Assembly (NCBI GenBank): GCA_036971715.1
Contig: JAVHJL010000005.1
Coordinates: 3,472,001 to 3,536,000 of the forward strand
Length of the DNA: 64,000 nt
Reading direction: 5' to 3'
DNA from: Arthrobotrys musiformis
Taxonomy: Eukaryota > Ascomycota > Orbiliomycetes > Orbiliales > Orbiliaceae
Shown: positions 1 to 13,392 of the stretch, in pieces
Layout: each line of letters opens with the position of its first letter
Position numbering within the stretch: the first letter of the stretch is position 1
The notes under the pieces: model-generated
Databases searched by the model: none
Told to the model about the DNA's origin: nothing
What the model saw: the letters and a program-made list of their open reading frames with translations, nothing else
Translations under genes and position numbers: made by a program

Positions 1-3000
1 CCTCTTATGTTTTTTTTGGTTATGGAGCGAAGATGAGGCATGGTATGCAATGCCATGCACAATTAACTTTCCGTGCGACAACGTGAACAGCTTGCGAAAA
101 AAGGTGGTTATCGGAATTATTCCCGGGCTAGTATACTAGTACGGTGGCACCGATACACCATTGAATAACTAAGCTATCTTCAGGCATAATTTCATCATGA
201 GATCTCTTAGACAAGAAGGTTTGGAGTCGATGGTAGTCGATTTGTGTTATCTGCGAGCTCGCTTCGGGTAGCTGGAGCGTTAGTGCTTGAACTAGTGCCT
301 CGCGGTTTGATGATATCGTCCGAAGTTTTTCCAGGTCTGCACCACCGCTTGCCAGGCGATGTATTATTAATCCGCGTTATATCTGGTTTCACTGCGATTA
401 TATAAAACAATGACCAAGACTCTGTTTTTTTTTAATGTGGTTATTATCAATTCAGACTTAGCCGCCGTAATTTTTTTATTTGGTTTTGTGTCGGAAATAC
501 CGTTTTTCGACCGAAACCGCTTCGTAGGGCGTGATGGCAGGTGACTTGAAATCATGCATTAGGTGACTACAAATATTGCATCTACATCTTCCAATCCTGC
601 AGGACAGAACGAATGCACAGCAACGTACTCCATAGTCGTCCAAAAAAAAAAACCACCACTCCTAAAAAAGCTTGACTGGAGGTAAACATTGTGGCGTCGT
701 CGGCATCCCAGTTTCCCGAGCCAATCGCTGTATAAACTCGTTATGGTCTGTATCAATCATTCGCTCCCACACCGTCCGTTGCATTGGCGATTTGCAGCAC
801 CCCGTACGTACGAGATCGTATCGAATTCGAGCGGACAGGGGTATTTGGCGAGTCTCCCTTGTATTTTTTTCGGTTCTCTTCAATGTCCTCGCTATTCGCA
901 CAGTATGCGGGACCAGGGCCTGTGCTTGGTCTCCTGCGGTGAGCATATGCGATGCGAGGGAGGTTAAGGCAGCTTCCGAGCTTCCCCGGCCCCGCTTTGA
1001 GAGTTCGTTTTGGGAATGCAGTCTGCTGGGACCGCAGGTTTATATCACAAAAGTTGGTGAAATGGGATTTGCATGTACGAGGATTTAAAAAAAGGAGTGG
1101 TAGGAGCGCTGTGCGGTGGTTAGCGGGGTGCAGGAGGGGTGCGTTGTTATACGTTACGTGATATCGACCTGGGATTTTTTTTTTTAATTTTGTGGATTTA
1201 TTGCATTCGTCTACCTCTATTATCGAGCTGATGATTTCTTACGGGTTTTTGGTTTTGGGGGTGGGAATATTATGGAGGTCGTAAGGCTGTTTGAGGTGGG
1301 ACCGAAATCCGTCTAGCTGGTGTTTGGCGGAGAGACTTCGGCTGGGTTCCAAGGATATGCAGCGGATCGGGGATCATTCGACACGACTCGCTTGGCTGGA
1401 TTGATATTGCCACCTTCTTTTGTCTAACCGTTTGGAAGTTCTTAGTTTGAGATGCTTTACTGGCCTTGGATGCTTTACATTGTAACGGCGGCTTGATTTG
1501 CCATTGAGGGTGATTTTGGACTTGAGCCACGGTGGCTTGTGGATTCCAGGCTTTGCCAACGTCAACGCAACTGATAACTCCATCGAGGTCGCGAAATATT
1601 TAATTATCCAAGTATCACTTATGAGGAAATTTGATTAAGAAGGCTTTTCGGCTTGCTCTATTAGAAGAGGTAAGAACTAACCTGACCGAAATTGTGGCGT
1701 TCGGTACGTTCTTTTCGGCCGGGTTGGGGTTTTTTGGCGCTAGCAGCGGTACCACGCTGCACCACGACGGTACTACCCGCCTCCGCGACTGATCAAGTAA
1801 TTACATAAGATACGCACCGGGGGACGGGGGTTTATTTCGAGATGCATTTTGAGGGTGGTTGTGATTTGTTGTGCATTTGGGTGGTATGTGGGTCTTTTCA
1901 GCCCTGGTGAGCTAGCTCATAAGTGGTCGTATCGACTGTTGGCTGTCGGTGTAGGCGGGTTCTTTTCGCTCAGCTTCTTCATGAGTTTTTTTGCTGGTGT
2001 TTGATATATCATTAATGGTGGTGTGGTACGTAGCTAGAAAGAATTTAGATAATACTCCTTTTGAAGTCCATGTTTTAAGAGTATACAGGCTTTAATATTA
2101 CCCGGGATGGCTGTAGATCAAATCGTACGACGGTGTTAGAAGATCTAAGGCTAGCGCTATTCGAAATATCCCCACAACTGGAGGAGCATTATATTCCTAT
2201 CCTAGGATCCTGTTACACCGAATTCCACCAGCAGCGTATTCCGCAATCAAGAACGCTCCAGAACTTATTCAGACGCTCCAATTATCGAGTCGTGCATAGG
2301 CACAGACCGAATCGAAGTGCCTCTAAGCGAGGAATGTTGGAAGCCTAATTGTTAATGTATCTGTGCTCATATGATCGGTGTTCAGATCAGGTGGGTTGGA
2401 CACTGCGGCTGATGGGGCGTATCCGCGGCATCGGGATGGGGTCGTACTTGATATCTGCATGCAGCTGTTTTTGGTCGTAACACTTGGATGGTATTGGGTT
2501 TATGGGTGGAGTTATTAAGTATTCGAGTTGGATAAGGTTTGTTTCGATGGCGATACTGTGTCTAGTTGGTCTGCATGTCTGGTGGGCATGATGTCGCGGT
2601 CGGGGCATAAACCATCGAGGAACCTATTTCGGCCTGCAGGCTATAATTTGTCGGGTTGGTATAGGACGCTAAGGTATATTAGAATAAGCTTAAGATCCGC
2701 TATCGATCTACTTCGAACTGTATGCAGCGCAGCTGTGATATTGGTTACTCGGCTTAAGACTCTCTCAATACCAGGCGAAGATGACATTTCTCCAAGTATC
2801 CAAATTTTCGAACTTGGGTGTATAGGTACCGGTCTGGGGCAATGTTAAAGGTATATAATTGAGTTTTGTGCTCAAGTCTCAAATTCGGGGTGTAGATAGG
2901 TATATTTAGGGTTATATACTGTAGAGGGTATCTTGATTCTAGATCTAAATTGGTCTCGCGGTGATCTAAATGGAAGCTGCGCTCCCTCCGAGTATATTCT

Positions 3001-3618
3001 TAAAAGAGAGTATTGCGCTACCCTGGTGCTGATAGGTATACATAGGCCATTAATCTAGGGACTAAGTTTATATATTAGGATAGCACTGTAACCCTCATAA
3101 ATATCTACTTAAACTTAGGTCGTTGATTGTGGAAGCAAGTTATTAAGTAATATATATTTCGTTTCTACTTAGACTTCGAGCTTCAAAATAGGAATTAATA
3201 TTGATAGGGCTACTAGTACCCTAGTCAACGAAGGAAGCACGCAATTGGCCGTTAATATTGTAGCATCAAACACCAATATTAATACGTCCGTAGTATGCCT
3301 ACACAGTGAGACGGCGTACGCGTACGATCCAGCGGTATCGCAGGTTGGAGCGTAACGATACTGTCTCAAACTTACAGGCAACAAACCTCTTTTTGTTGGA
3401 TATAGCGAACCCAGCAGACAGCCAGTGAGAAGGCTTCGTAGTATTGCGCAATTGCAGTCGGAGCTATGCTCGGCCGACGCTGTTCGACCTAGCGTCCTCA
3501 GGCGTGCCGTATTCCGAGCCTGATATATGCCTTGGAGTGAATTGAATCCTTGCGCGCCGGTCGATATATAAACGGCAACAGCTCGTCTGACTAATTTGAT
3601 TTTCCCGTCTCATTTCAA
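1..3618. other. Gene-poor region, no supported gene
   Basis: Only short unrelated open frames occur on both strands, none with recognisable domains or a convincing exon chain. The stretch around 2850-3150 is rich in TpA and CTAG-like steps, as are 14750-15050 and 43830-44000, which may be mutated repeat remnants. No inverted terminal repeats, LTRs or transposase motifs were seen. Confidence 0.5.
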
Positions 3619-3861
3619 ATGTACACCTCGCGTTCGACATTTGTATTCCGTAATCGCAGATTCCAGGTCCGTCAGAGACGTAGAGGAATAGCAACAGCTA
3701 CCCCGCAGCAGTTACAAAAGCCAAGCCCCGTCGTCCCGAGGTTACACAAAACCCCCGCCGGCGCCGCACCGAATCCGCGAAAACCCGGCAATTCCTTCCC
3801 CGCCGAGTATTCCCACATAACCCGTTATTCCTTCGATTTCTCGACCGTAACGAACGCGAAA

Positions 3862-4779
3862 ATGGCGGCGTCTACTTCGACTTCTGTACACCCCGTCGCC
3901 GACGCATTCTCCACCTCCGGCTCTTCCGGGCTTTATGAGAAGGCGCGGCCATCTTACCCGCCCGAATCACTTTCTAAGATCTTTACAGCATTCCACAAGT
4001 CGGCTGGAAATGGCAACGATAGGGCAGGTATCAATATCGTCGAATTAGGAGCGGGTACAGGAATCTTCACCCGTCTTCTAATCTCCCCACCAGAAACAAC
4101 ACCCCAGCTCCCGCAAATCAACAAAATCGTAGCCGTAGAACCCGGCCCGGGCATGCGGGAAGGTTTTATATCCGCTTTAACCTCCAAAAATATCCCAGTG
4201 GGGACCGCGGGTACCTCCGGGGCGGAAAAAGTTCAAATCCTACATGGAGCATTCGATTCCATCCCCGTTGAAGACGGATGGGCTGATGGTGTTGTGATCG
4301 CGCAAGCGTTCCATTGGGCTCATGGGCATTATGCGAATGCGTTGAAGGAAATAGCGAGGGTTTTGAAACCCGGGGCGCCGCTGGTGTTAATTTGGAATCT
4401 GGAGGACAGGCGGATTCCGGATTTCCACCCGTGGGTTGCAAAGATCAGGGATATTTACGAGCAGTATGAGAAGGGGACGCCGCAGTATCGGTTGGGGTGG
4501 TGGAAGGTGATTTTTGAGCTGCCGGAGTATAAGGAGTTGTATGAGGAGAAGTATGAGGAGTATGAGACTGTAAGGACATTATCGGCGACGGTTGATGCTG
4601 TGGTGGAGAGGATTTTGAGTAAGAGTTATATCACGGCGCTGGACGAGGAGGAGAAGGTGAAGGTTGAGAAGAGCGTTAGGGAGATCTTGGAGACGGAGAG
4701 AAAGCAGTGGGATGATGAGGGGAAGGGGGTGTTCAAGTACCCCTACGCCACGGATGTCTATGTCATTTGGAGGAAGTAA
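3862..4779 (+). CDS. Class I SAM-dependent methyltransferase (fungal CRG1 / trans-aconitate methyltransferase-like)
   Basis: A 305-residue protein with a methyltransferase type-11 fold. It shows the glycine-rich SAM-binding motif I (VELGAGTGIFTRLL), an acidic strand-2 end (VAVEPGPGM), a motif-III-like stretch (GAFDSIPVEDGWADGV) followed by AQAFHWAH, and ARVLKPGAPLVLIWNLED, all typical of the small cytosolic fungal methyltransferases that include yeast Crg1-like proteins. The frame is open upstream to 3619, but the added 81 residues are low-complexity and basic. The ATG at 3862 sits in a good context (gaaaATGGCGGCG) and begins where the family usually begins. A longer form with a mitochondrial-like N-terminus cannot be excluded. 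The gene is intronless and converges on PEX7, with 192 bp between stop codons. The substrate cannot be inferred. Confidence 0.87.
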   Translation: MAASTSTSVHPVADAFSTSGSSGLYEKARPSYPPESLSKIFTAFHKSAGNGNDRAGINIVELGAGTGIFTRLLISPPETTPQLPQINKIVAVEPGPGMREGFISALTSKNIPVGTAGTSGAEKVQILHGAFDSIPVEDGWADGVVIAQAFHWAHGHYANALKEIARVLKPGAPLVLIWNLEDRRIPDFHPWVAKIRDIYEQYEKGTPQYRLGWWKVIFELPEYKELYEEKYEEYETVRTLSATVDAVVERILSKSYITALDEEEKVKVEKSVREILETERKQWDDEGKGVFKYPYATDVYVIWRK

Positions 4780-4971
4780 ATACTCGATATCGAGGACACG
4801 GGGCGGCTTTCGTATAAACGGATCTGATATTCTTAGAAGGGACGGGACGATTTGTATACAAAATACTATATAGAAACAATGCTTCGCAAATTCCCTTGCT
4901 GTTTGGACCAAAGATAATAACATCTATCATACAAGCTAAATATCACCCTTTTTCTTAAACAAAAAGACGTA

Positions 4972-6302
4972 TTACCGCATAACGGCTCTGGCATCCCAGA
5001 CCCATATCATTTCGTCCCATCCGACACTTCCTGCCCAACCTTCGGCGCCGAACATACACCAGTCGATGCCGACTACGAACTCGGAGTGTCGGTCCATGAC
5101 GCCCAGACACTGTCCCATGGTTGTTTGTCCGTCTGATGGGAGTGATGGTGGGGAGGCCGGTGGTTGTGGAGGGTGGGCACTCTGGTTGTACCCGTCGTTC
5201 CAGACTCGGCATGTCATGTCGTACGAGGCTGACAGGAGTGTGTCTGGGAGATGAGGAGAGTACTATATATAATCAATACCACTATATCTAGCCTTTGAAG
5301 TTGAGGGAAAGGGATAATAGACATACAGCAATCCGCCTAACGGCGTAGTTGTGTCCCGTAAGAAGGCTGAGCGGCGCCCTGGGGTTCCTTAGATCCCACG
5401 TTCTAATAACCTTATCTACTCCAGCTGTAGCAATAATCCCTGGTCGGTATTTGTTCCAATCGTGTGTGAGGATCTCAGACGGCTGGTCGATTCGTGGATT
5501 GCCCATGCCTGGACCCATTGTTGCGATCATTTCGACGGGATATCCACCCGGTGGAGGGGTGTGTACGGGTATTTGGTGCACAGCGTGTGGTGGCGGCAGA
5601 CGGATATCGAAGACCCGCAGGTGGGAGTCGGAGGATACGGCTGATAAAAGAGTTGCTGAATGCGGCGACCAAGCGGTGGAGTATGTACAACTGTTCGTCG
5701 GTAGGGTATTCAGCGATGCCGGCGCCGATGGAGACCACTGTCACATATTCATCAGCGACGCTTCACATCATAAAATAGTGTCGGGTGAAATACAATCTTG
5801 ACCGTGCCATCCCACGAACTACTGGCAAAAGTCGTCTTGTCCACTAAATTCCAATGCACGGAGAATACCTCCCGCTTATGCTCCTGCCACGATTGTATCG
5901 GGAAGTCCTAATTGGTAGTTTCCAACCGCGCGCGGGGGATGTAAATCAGCCTATCTCGTCAGCCAGAACGAATTTACCCCGCCTTCCGCCTCCTCTCCCT
6001 TCTATAAACAGGATCAGGGAACGTACATTCAACCCGACGTCGAACAATTTCAAACTCCCATCACCCGATGCGACAACGAGTTGGTTTTCGTGGACTTCGC
6101 TCCATGCTAGATCGAACAGACCGTCTTGAGTATCGAATGTCTTCTCGGCAACGATGCCGTTCGCTGTTAACCCCAGAACGAACAGACGGCCATTGCCCAC
6201 CAGACCAAAGTTCGCCGACGAGGCGACGGCGAGACGGGAGTCGTGGAAGGGGGAGTATTTGAGGTTGTAGCCGTTGTAGCCTTGGGTTCGGAAGGAGAAC
6301 AT
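4972..6302 (-). CDS. PEX7: PEX7, peroxisomal targeting signal 2 receptor (WD40)
   Basis: Four exons join in frame into 363 residues, close to the usual size of this receptor: 6302-6027, 5907-5794, 5737-5327 and 5262-4972. Donors are GTACGT, GTATTT and GTATGT, and each acceptor ends in AG. The N-terminus (FRTQGYNGYNLKYSPF then SANFGLVGNGRLFVL) is the diagnostic PEX7 start. WD40 blades follow, such as FASSSWDGTVKI, SSDSHLRVFDIR, ATAGVDKVIRTWDLR and LLSASYDMTCRVW. The protein binds PTS2-bearing cargo in the cytosol and carries it to the peroxisomal docking complex. The third WD linker holds a Pro/Gly-rich insertion (HTPPPGGYPVEMIATMG region) before the LTHDWNKY blade, as is common in fungi. No broken codons were seen in the joined frame. 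Confidence 0.95.
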
Positions 6303-6861
6303 TGTGGGGTAGCCGGAGGGGCTAGCGGCCGGCGCTGAGTCTACGTTCCAAGTTGCACGCTCCGACCGGTAATACTGGAGATGGGGCCTCTTTGGATAGG
6401 TAGGCGATACGAAGGGGGTTTAGAGTATGTACGTGGGTACTTAGGTATCGTAAGATTAGAGAGATGAGGTTGAAGGTCGAAGTTGAGGAATGTTCACATG
6501 GCCGACTGATACCCGCGGCTACTTTCGCGGCTAGCGGTCTAAAATTACCGGATGCGGCAGCTTCCGGATCCGGCAATTCCAAACTACAACATCAACACAA
6601 AATTAGCAGTGATTGTCTCCCGGCCAGAAATACGAGCGAATATGCCGCTAAGGCTCTATAGTAGTACCACAGCTGCGGTAGAATATCCGTAAATCACTCT
6701 CAAGCCATGCTTTGAAGCTTTCCTTATCTCCTTATCACCGCCGAGAAATAGATTATCGCCGGGGGAATCTTGTAGAACACTCTTTCGTGATATTCGTGAA
6801 ATAATTTCCGGAGCGTGCCCATATTTCCTTCGTATTTCCACGCACAGTATTTCTGGGGGCC
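6303..6861. other. Intergenic, upstream of PEX7
   Basis: Five-prime flank of PEX7. The open frames here are short and have no recognisable content. No clear TATA element is seen for the minus strand. Confidence 0.5.
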
Positions 6862-7273
6862 TATAAAAGGAGGCCCTTCCCCCCTCTTTTCCTCTTTCCC
6901 TTCTCTTTCCTTTTCTCTTCACTCCTCTCTCCGATCGTGCCTTTTTTTCTGGGGGTTCTTTCGTTGGTTCCTCTTCTTTTCCGACTTTTTTGTCCTCCCT
7001 CCTCATTCTTATATATACTTATACACATTCACCTTCCCTATATTCTTCTTGAACTTTCGGAGCGCCTCGTTATAGCGTTCTTATACATAGCTATATACCT
7101 GCAGTTAACCCCGCACACGGGATCTGCGATGTACCAGCCTACTATCCACGGCTGCAGATATATGGTATTATATACACAGCACAACTTCTGTTCTGGTAAG
7201 TATAACTCCAACTCCTTATCCTATGAACTACTTCATAGATATACTATATTAGTATACTGACTCGTGTGCTTAG
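6862..7273 (+). promoter_or_regulatory. Promoter-like segment with CT tract and spliced leader, no long ORF
   Basis: TATAAAA lies at 6862-6868 and is followed by a long pyrimidine-rich tract (about 6880-7040), the usual architecture of strong filamentous-fungal promoters on the plus strand. Downstream there is a good intron at 7196-7273 (donor GTAAGT, branch-like CTGAC, acceptor TTAG). An ATG at 7129 gives, after splicing, only a 48-codon frame ending near 7350. The unit may be a non-coding transcript or the surviving 5' end of a broken gene. That it is transcribed is inferred, not seen. Confidence 0.35.
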
Positions 7274-7351
7274 AAACAAATGGGCTTCTACGGAAGCACT
7301 CTCGTCGGCTGTCTGGCTCTCTATGCTCAACCGCGTACGCAGAGGTTGCAT

Positions 7352-8720
7352 GAAGTACTTGATGCGTAGTGTCTTTAGCTTGGGGCACAGTTCTGCCCCA
7401 ACAGATTGGTCTCGGTTTGTTTCATGAGAGGCCTCTACGAATACCATGAACCGAGGTTGTTTCTGTACTCGGGTTATTTTACACTCATCTGTATGGTTCT
7501 ATTTCCTCCCCGGCGGTGGCATGTTTTGTCGGTTGCTTGACCTGCACAAATGCAAATGTCAAGAACCGGCTTAAAGCGTCACCGGAAAAGAGTACACGTG
7601 GTTCGAAGGCTATATCTATCTTGACGATAAACCGATGCAAAAAGCACAAATTAGACTCATGTTTTGCTGTCACTTCCAAGTTTGCGGCACCCTCCCAAGG
7701 GTGCTGTTGTGTTCCGACACTGAGAGATGAAAGCGTAAGTGGATTGCCTTAATTCTGTGTACTATCCTTTATTATCTACCGGCTTCTCTAACATTCCTCG
7801 CAGACAGTAATACTGTACGATAGAAAATCTGGCTTTTGATATTTCTGCGGCTTCTTGATGTTCCCGACGTTGCGGATTTTGCAAGCCCGTTTGCTCACAT
7901 ACACTTGCATAAATCCGGTTGAACCAGCCGCTTCCATCTCGATCGGGAAAATCGAACGCCAATATTCCCGCTCATATAATCATCTGTTATCAAACGGGCT
8001 TATGGTCATTATTATTAGCAGATTCGATTCATCGCACGGACCTCGAGCTTGATCTTTCTGCTGTATACCTCGAATAACAAGCTAAGGAGCACAATATTGG
8101 TCGACATGACAAGAACCACAGTCAAGTTGAGGAACGTATTGACTGAAACGGGAAATCTAAGAATAAAATCGGTTCAATGAAACCGTTAAATACCGTAAGG
8201 CGGCAGCAGTGTATCTCGAATATAGCATGCCCTGCCATCATTCCCGAACTCACCACGAAAGTGCTTTCGAAGAAAGGTTCGTTGGTGATATTTAATGTTT
8301 GCCCCGCAGTTTTGTGTCCTTCAATGCTGAGATATAAAAATATTCTTAGTGATTGCTACATCGGGCCCGGGGAAACCTACGCTACAGGCGACGGTTAGGT
8401 TCACCGTAGTTTGAGCGGTTGGAGCTGGGGCCACCATCCCACTGCATGAATTTAAATTGTCAGAGATCTGGTGCGTCTTTCAAGGTTTACCTCGTAGTTT
8501 ATGGTATTGCTGGGTGTATATTTTACCGGTACGTACCATTCAATCACTAAACTCTAGGATTCTTCAAGCTGACTATAATATTTCTTTTCACAGCAACAAG
8601 ACAATTCTTGAGTTCCGTGTGTTAATATGGATTGCTATCCTCGTGTAATATGACAAAAAGTCGCCTCACCTTCACAAACTTAACCAGGATGGTCTGGTTT
8701 CGAGAGAGGCTTATAGCAAT
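7352..8720. other. Intergenic, no supported gene
   Basis: Short frames on both strands with no family resemblance and no consistent chain of splice sites. Confidence 0.45.
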
Positions 8721-9082
8721 ATGGTGAGTAATTACGCCCCGGGAAAGTTTTGGGATATTTCATTGACATTGCGAAATTATCAGGAAGAAACCCTGGTTTT
8801 CATCAGCTTATGGTTCCACTTACACCAAGCCGCGTCTCCAGCAATACCTCCTACCTTTCACGGGGTATTTAGCGACTTTGACGAACTTTTATTGTATGAA
8901 TTCAAGAATTCGTATATAGAACGATATCGACAAAATACCCGCTAATGGGACACCCGTACTATATGAAGTACGGTCCCCGTAAGGCTACCTCAAATACTGT
9001 AGCTCCACAATCCTCCGGCGCTATGGTTCGAAGATAACATCCCTGTTGCCAAAAGATTCGAAAATGATACGAGCCAACCCGA

Positions 9083-9448
9083 ATGGCAAGAGAATACGAC
9101 GAGATCCGGGAAGATGCATACGATATCTTGTTTTGGACCTTTATCGGGGCCATTGATGTGGGGCTCGTGCGGAAGGACTTGAAGGAGAATCTGATGTTGA
9201 TTCTTACGAAAATTCGAACAACTTACACAAATATTCTTGCGGGTGGGGCTCGGTTTGCCCATCACAAGTGGAATAGTTCCGGGAATTTGGCCTTATATGG
9301 TCAATATTTGAGCTCTTCTGGAAACGTCAACGTTGGAACGGCACTTCACCCAACGCGTCTGGGATTCGAAAAGTGCGAAATAAACGCAACCGATATGTAT
9401 TCCATGCTTGGTCTATTTTATGGATTCTGGGAGCCAGGCTTTGACTAG
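9083..9448 (+). CDS. Open frame of unknown function inside the relic region
   Basis: A 121-codon frame with varied, protein-like composition (REDAYDILFWTFIGAIDVG, later MYSMLGLFYGFWEPGFD). It has no intact neighbour exon and no recognised domain. It is probably one exon of the decayed gene, but it could be a short independent gene. Confidence 0.25.
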   Translation: MAREYDEIREDAYDILFWTFIGAIDVGLVRKDLKENLMLILTKIRTTYTNILAGGARFAHHKWNSSGNLALYGQYLSSSGNVNVGTALHPTRLGFEKCEINATDMYSMLGLFYGFWEPGFD

Positions 9449-12400
9449 ATCCATCTAAACGATCAAAGCGAGAGCCGAAGGGATAGAAGTCTTTCCTGGA
9501 TTATTCTCGCTTTATATTTCCCGAGACGAACTTTAGGGCTTACTGCGAACCCACGCCCTATGGAACCGGGGATTATGAGAAACGCTCGAGGTGCTTGAAC
9601 TATGGCTGGTCTTAAGCATGGTAGTCTATGCAACCAACCAAGACTTTGCGCAAACAGAGTACTATCAACATCAACAATGACGGAAAATTTTGCAGAACGA
9701 ATGAACGTCTCTTGGAAAGCTGTTCAGAGCAGTATGCATACTTGCTCGCCCGGCCAATATTTACGAATTACCCCTGGACCATGATAAGAAGGACATTCTA
9801 ACGTCGCAATGCAAATGAGATTCTGGTCATGAGAGATTGTGGCGGTGGGTTGCCTTGTTGAAGGCTACGCCGAAATTATTGGGCCTGCTCCGGCTACCGC
9901 CGGTTGATACGACCCCCCAATGCACCAGGGGCGGAGCGCACTCCTTCTCAAGGTACATTACGAACTTTAGAACCTAGATGGGAAACCTACATGCATTCTT
10001 CCATATACGGCCTCCTGGATGAAGTTTTCCCGGAGTGTCTGCGTCTTACATGCCGACGGCGAAGTAAAAATGGAAACTGTTGTTACGCGTTAGGATGGTT
10101 TCCTATCTACGCGGTTTACTAGATTGTTTCTTGGTCGATATTTCGAATCGGGGATCATAGTATCCGATGGCTCGAGATGGAGACATCAGAACAACATGGC
10201 TAGGTCCCGGGTTGGGCGGGAAGCAATACCCTTCGTCGGAAAACTTCAAAGATGTGGAATGAGGTTTATGGGCTTTATTCTACCGGTTCATAAGGATTCG
10301 AAGATTTGCCCGTGGTAAGTTAACCCCATTATACTTGATGATCTTTCACTAATAGATATTTAGTCATTTAAAGCGTAAAATATCAACTCTGGTGCGAGTT
10401 ATCGTCCGAGGTCATTCCAGACCTTCGGATAAGGGCGAGAGTCCACGAAACTACTCCTTACAAACTCAATTAACGAGTTTGTATGTACTTTTCAGGAGAG
10501 CGAGGTTCTGGGAACCATTGACTGGTTCGCCGTTTTGATGCTGTCCGCGGCGAAGACTGGTTATGCTTCTGGGGGGTTTACAGTATCCCCGTAAGAATCT
10601 TTCGATTCTCCTGATGTTTACGAAAATTTACTGACGTTTTTGAAAATAGTGCAGGGTGGGGAGTTCAATTACCAATTTTGGTCAATTTTGCGTGGCTTTG
10701 CCTGGCAGCAGTACCCCGTCGAGCCCTTCTACGCAAACCGGACGGGGTTCATGCTGCGAAGAATCTCTAGCTGCACGCCAGTTACGAGACTTTATTTTTA
10801 CTACACGATATGACGGATAAGAATGGAGAGAACGCATGCGGCGGAATATTGGTATCGTATCGATCATACGATTGCGGAATCCGCCAGAGACACTGTTTTT
10901 TATGGAGGAACCGTATTTACTATATGGCGGCACACTTCCGCCGTCCCGGGTCTAGATGGAGAATTGATCGGGTAAGTTTTTAGTATACCTCTTTCGTGTT
11001 TGTTAGATATATGCTGAATTTAACTGGGACTAGGCTCATAGTATGATACGCGTTCGAAACTGCCGTTTTGGAACGTACGGCTTGAGGCAGATGCAATCCC
11101 GGAAAGCCACGGGCTTTCTGCTATTTGTTTCAAAGGTCACCAGTAGAAAACGGCTGACCAAGTGCTGAATTTGCCGTTAGTCTTACGGCGCTGCATTATG
11201 GAGCTCGAATTCAGACACGGGAAGACCAGCTCATGGAAGCGTATACTCTTATACGACCGGAATATAGAGTTACACCGGCATACAGACGCTCAAGACGTTG
11301 AACCCATTCGCAACGTTTTTTACATGGGGAATCGAAGCCTCTAGACGCTGGGTTCGCATATTCAGTTCCGTACTATACCGCCGCTGTCGTATGGGACCAC
11401 CAGGATGGTCGTGGTACCGCACCTGAAGCGTAAATATACGACCTGCTGAAGAAATTCTACTCTTCAGTTAAAATTACTCGGCCGGAAAGAACATTTGCGT
11501 AAGGCAAATCCAGGTTTACCAGACCGTGATCGGAAAAAAAATACAACGACTCTCACAAAAGAAGCTGAATAAACGATAATATCAACATATAAGAAACGCA
11601 AATACTATTCAAATGGCTCGTTTTGAGCCCTAGATATTGGAAATCACCTTATGAAAACGGGGCACTCTATTTTCGAAGAACCCAACGAGGCAGAGCGGCC
11701 CTAGGTGGGCTAGTGGGATAGGAAGTCATACATGTTGGGTCGGTGTGGTATAAATATCGCATACAGGAAGTTGAACATATGGTCTGAGATGGAGAGGAAG
11801 CGGCTATATGGTATGTCTAATTACACCCCCAGCCTTGAGAAATATTGGAGAAACTAACATTTAAAAGTGCTCTCCTCGTAGTAGTTTTTCGAGGATGCTA
11901 TGAAGGCTTGAACCAAAATTCCCGGATTGCTTATGGTACCCGCCTTGCTACACTCGCATCGGCTTATAGCGTCGAAAGAGAACGAAATTCTCCTAGACTT
12001 GAGGTATACTTGCGAGATTTTACAAAGAGCATAGAGCATGAGCATTTGGAGCATAAACTTCATCTGCTTCAATTGCAAAAATGGTGTGCTTCATCCACGC
12101 CGACTCATCACGACGACTTAACCATGTAAACACCCAACGAAGTGTGGAATCGACATGAATGCAGGTTATCTGGAACCTGCTGAGAAACCACGAGATCGAT
12201 TCCGATGCAACAACGAGGCCGTCTCAATGATGAGGCCTCCGATAGCTCGTCCGGGTCACCAGAATGGGGAAATGTTTGCTCTGGGAGACTTAAGAAAGAT
12301 GAAATAAAATCTGTCTGGAAATCCTTTGATGAAAGAGGGGTTTGCAGTATAGATATATTTCGAAGGGCAACGATAGACTCTTGGGGTATCTGTCAGTATC

Positions 12401-13392
12401 TTCTGCAGCGAAATCAAAAAACTTCTTGATATGATGGTAAGATGCTCACTTGGCTCCTTACAATCATTCTTTTACGTATTTCTAACGAAATTCTGTGCAC
12501 GGAATTAGAGGTTGAATATACCTTAGGCGCCCGGGCTGGAACTCTGGTCAAGGGTTTCCCGCGACTCGATCGGTTTGTATGTGTGTGGGAGAACATCTGG
12601 ACGGGTTTATCACGTTTGTTGGAACTTGATGGTACGTCTGTCAAGCTTGCACAATCAAAGATCAAAAAGTTGGAAATCGATCTATCGTTCTACGGCGATT
12701 CTATTCGTCCTTTATTCGTTTGTGGGGTTGCGGAGCACTTTATTGCTTTGCTATGAAATATCATACTGGCTTCTGACGGCGGGACCGATTCCGGGGTATA
12801 CCCTTTAAAGAACAAGGGTTTTATTACGACAGACGATTGGATCGATGGGCGGGGTCTCCATACCCCCGTAAACACAAACATCAGCAGAACCGCCCGTTGG
12901 GAAGAAACACTTCGAGAAGAGTTATTCTCCGACTTATTGAAACCTCCTTTACAACCAATTTGCTGCCCAAACTATTGGTCTGCTTGAGAAGGCCGGGTCG
13001 CAGCTCTGATCGATTTCCTATCGTTTGATAGAACCAGGGATATATCGATGCGAGGAGGTTGTGAAATACATTAACGCTTTCAAGAACTACACCTTCTTCG
13101 GAAATACTGCGATCGGGCAATCGATGTCACCGCGAACTGAGAGCTTACGCCGTCAATAACATTGCCTCATACAATCCTTCTGTACGATGGTTCTTGGATC
13201 GGCACCTATTCAGGGATTCGGCGTGTCTTATGAGATCTCGTCGGGTTGACATCGGGTTAACACATTCGCTCACTCCTCCAAGACGCTCGGGAATTTTTAA
13301 CTCGTCGATAAAATTCTTGATCACTTTATCGTCGGGCCTTTCAGGATGCTGACCTCATTAGGCTCCTCGGAGAGGTAATAGCCTTCACGACG

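Noticed and set aside
3619..3861. N-terminal extension of the methyltransferase
   Set aside because: Low-complexity residues absent from the family; the ATG at 3862 has better context. A leader peptide remains possible.
10124..10318. Cytochrome P450-like segment (SDGSRWRHQNN)
   Set aside because: No haem-binding Cys motif or ExxR helix was found downstream in any frame; the short similarity is not enough.
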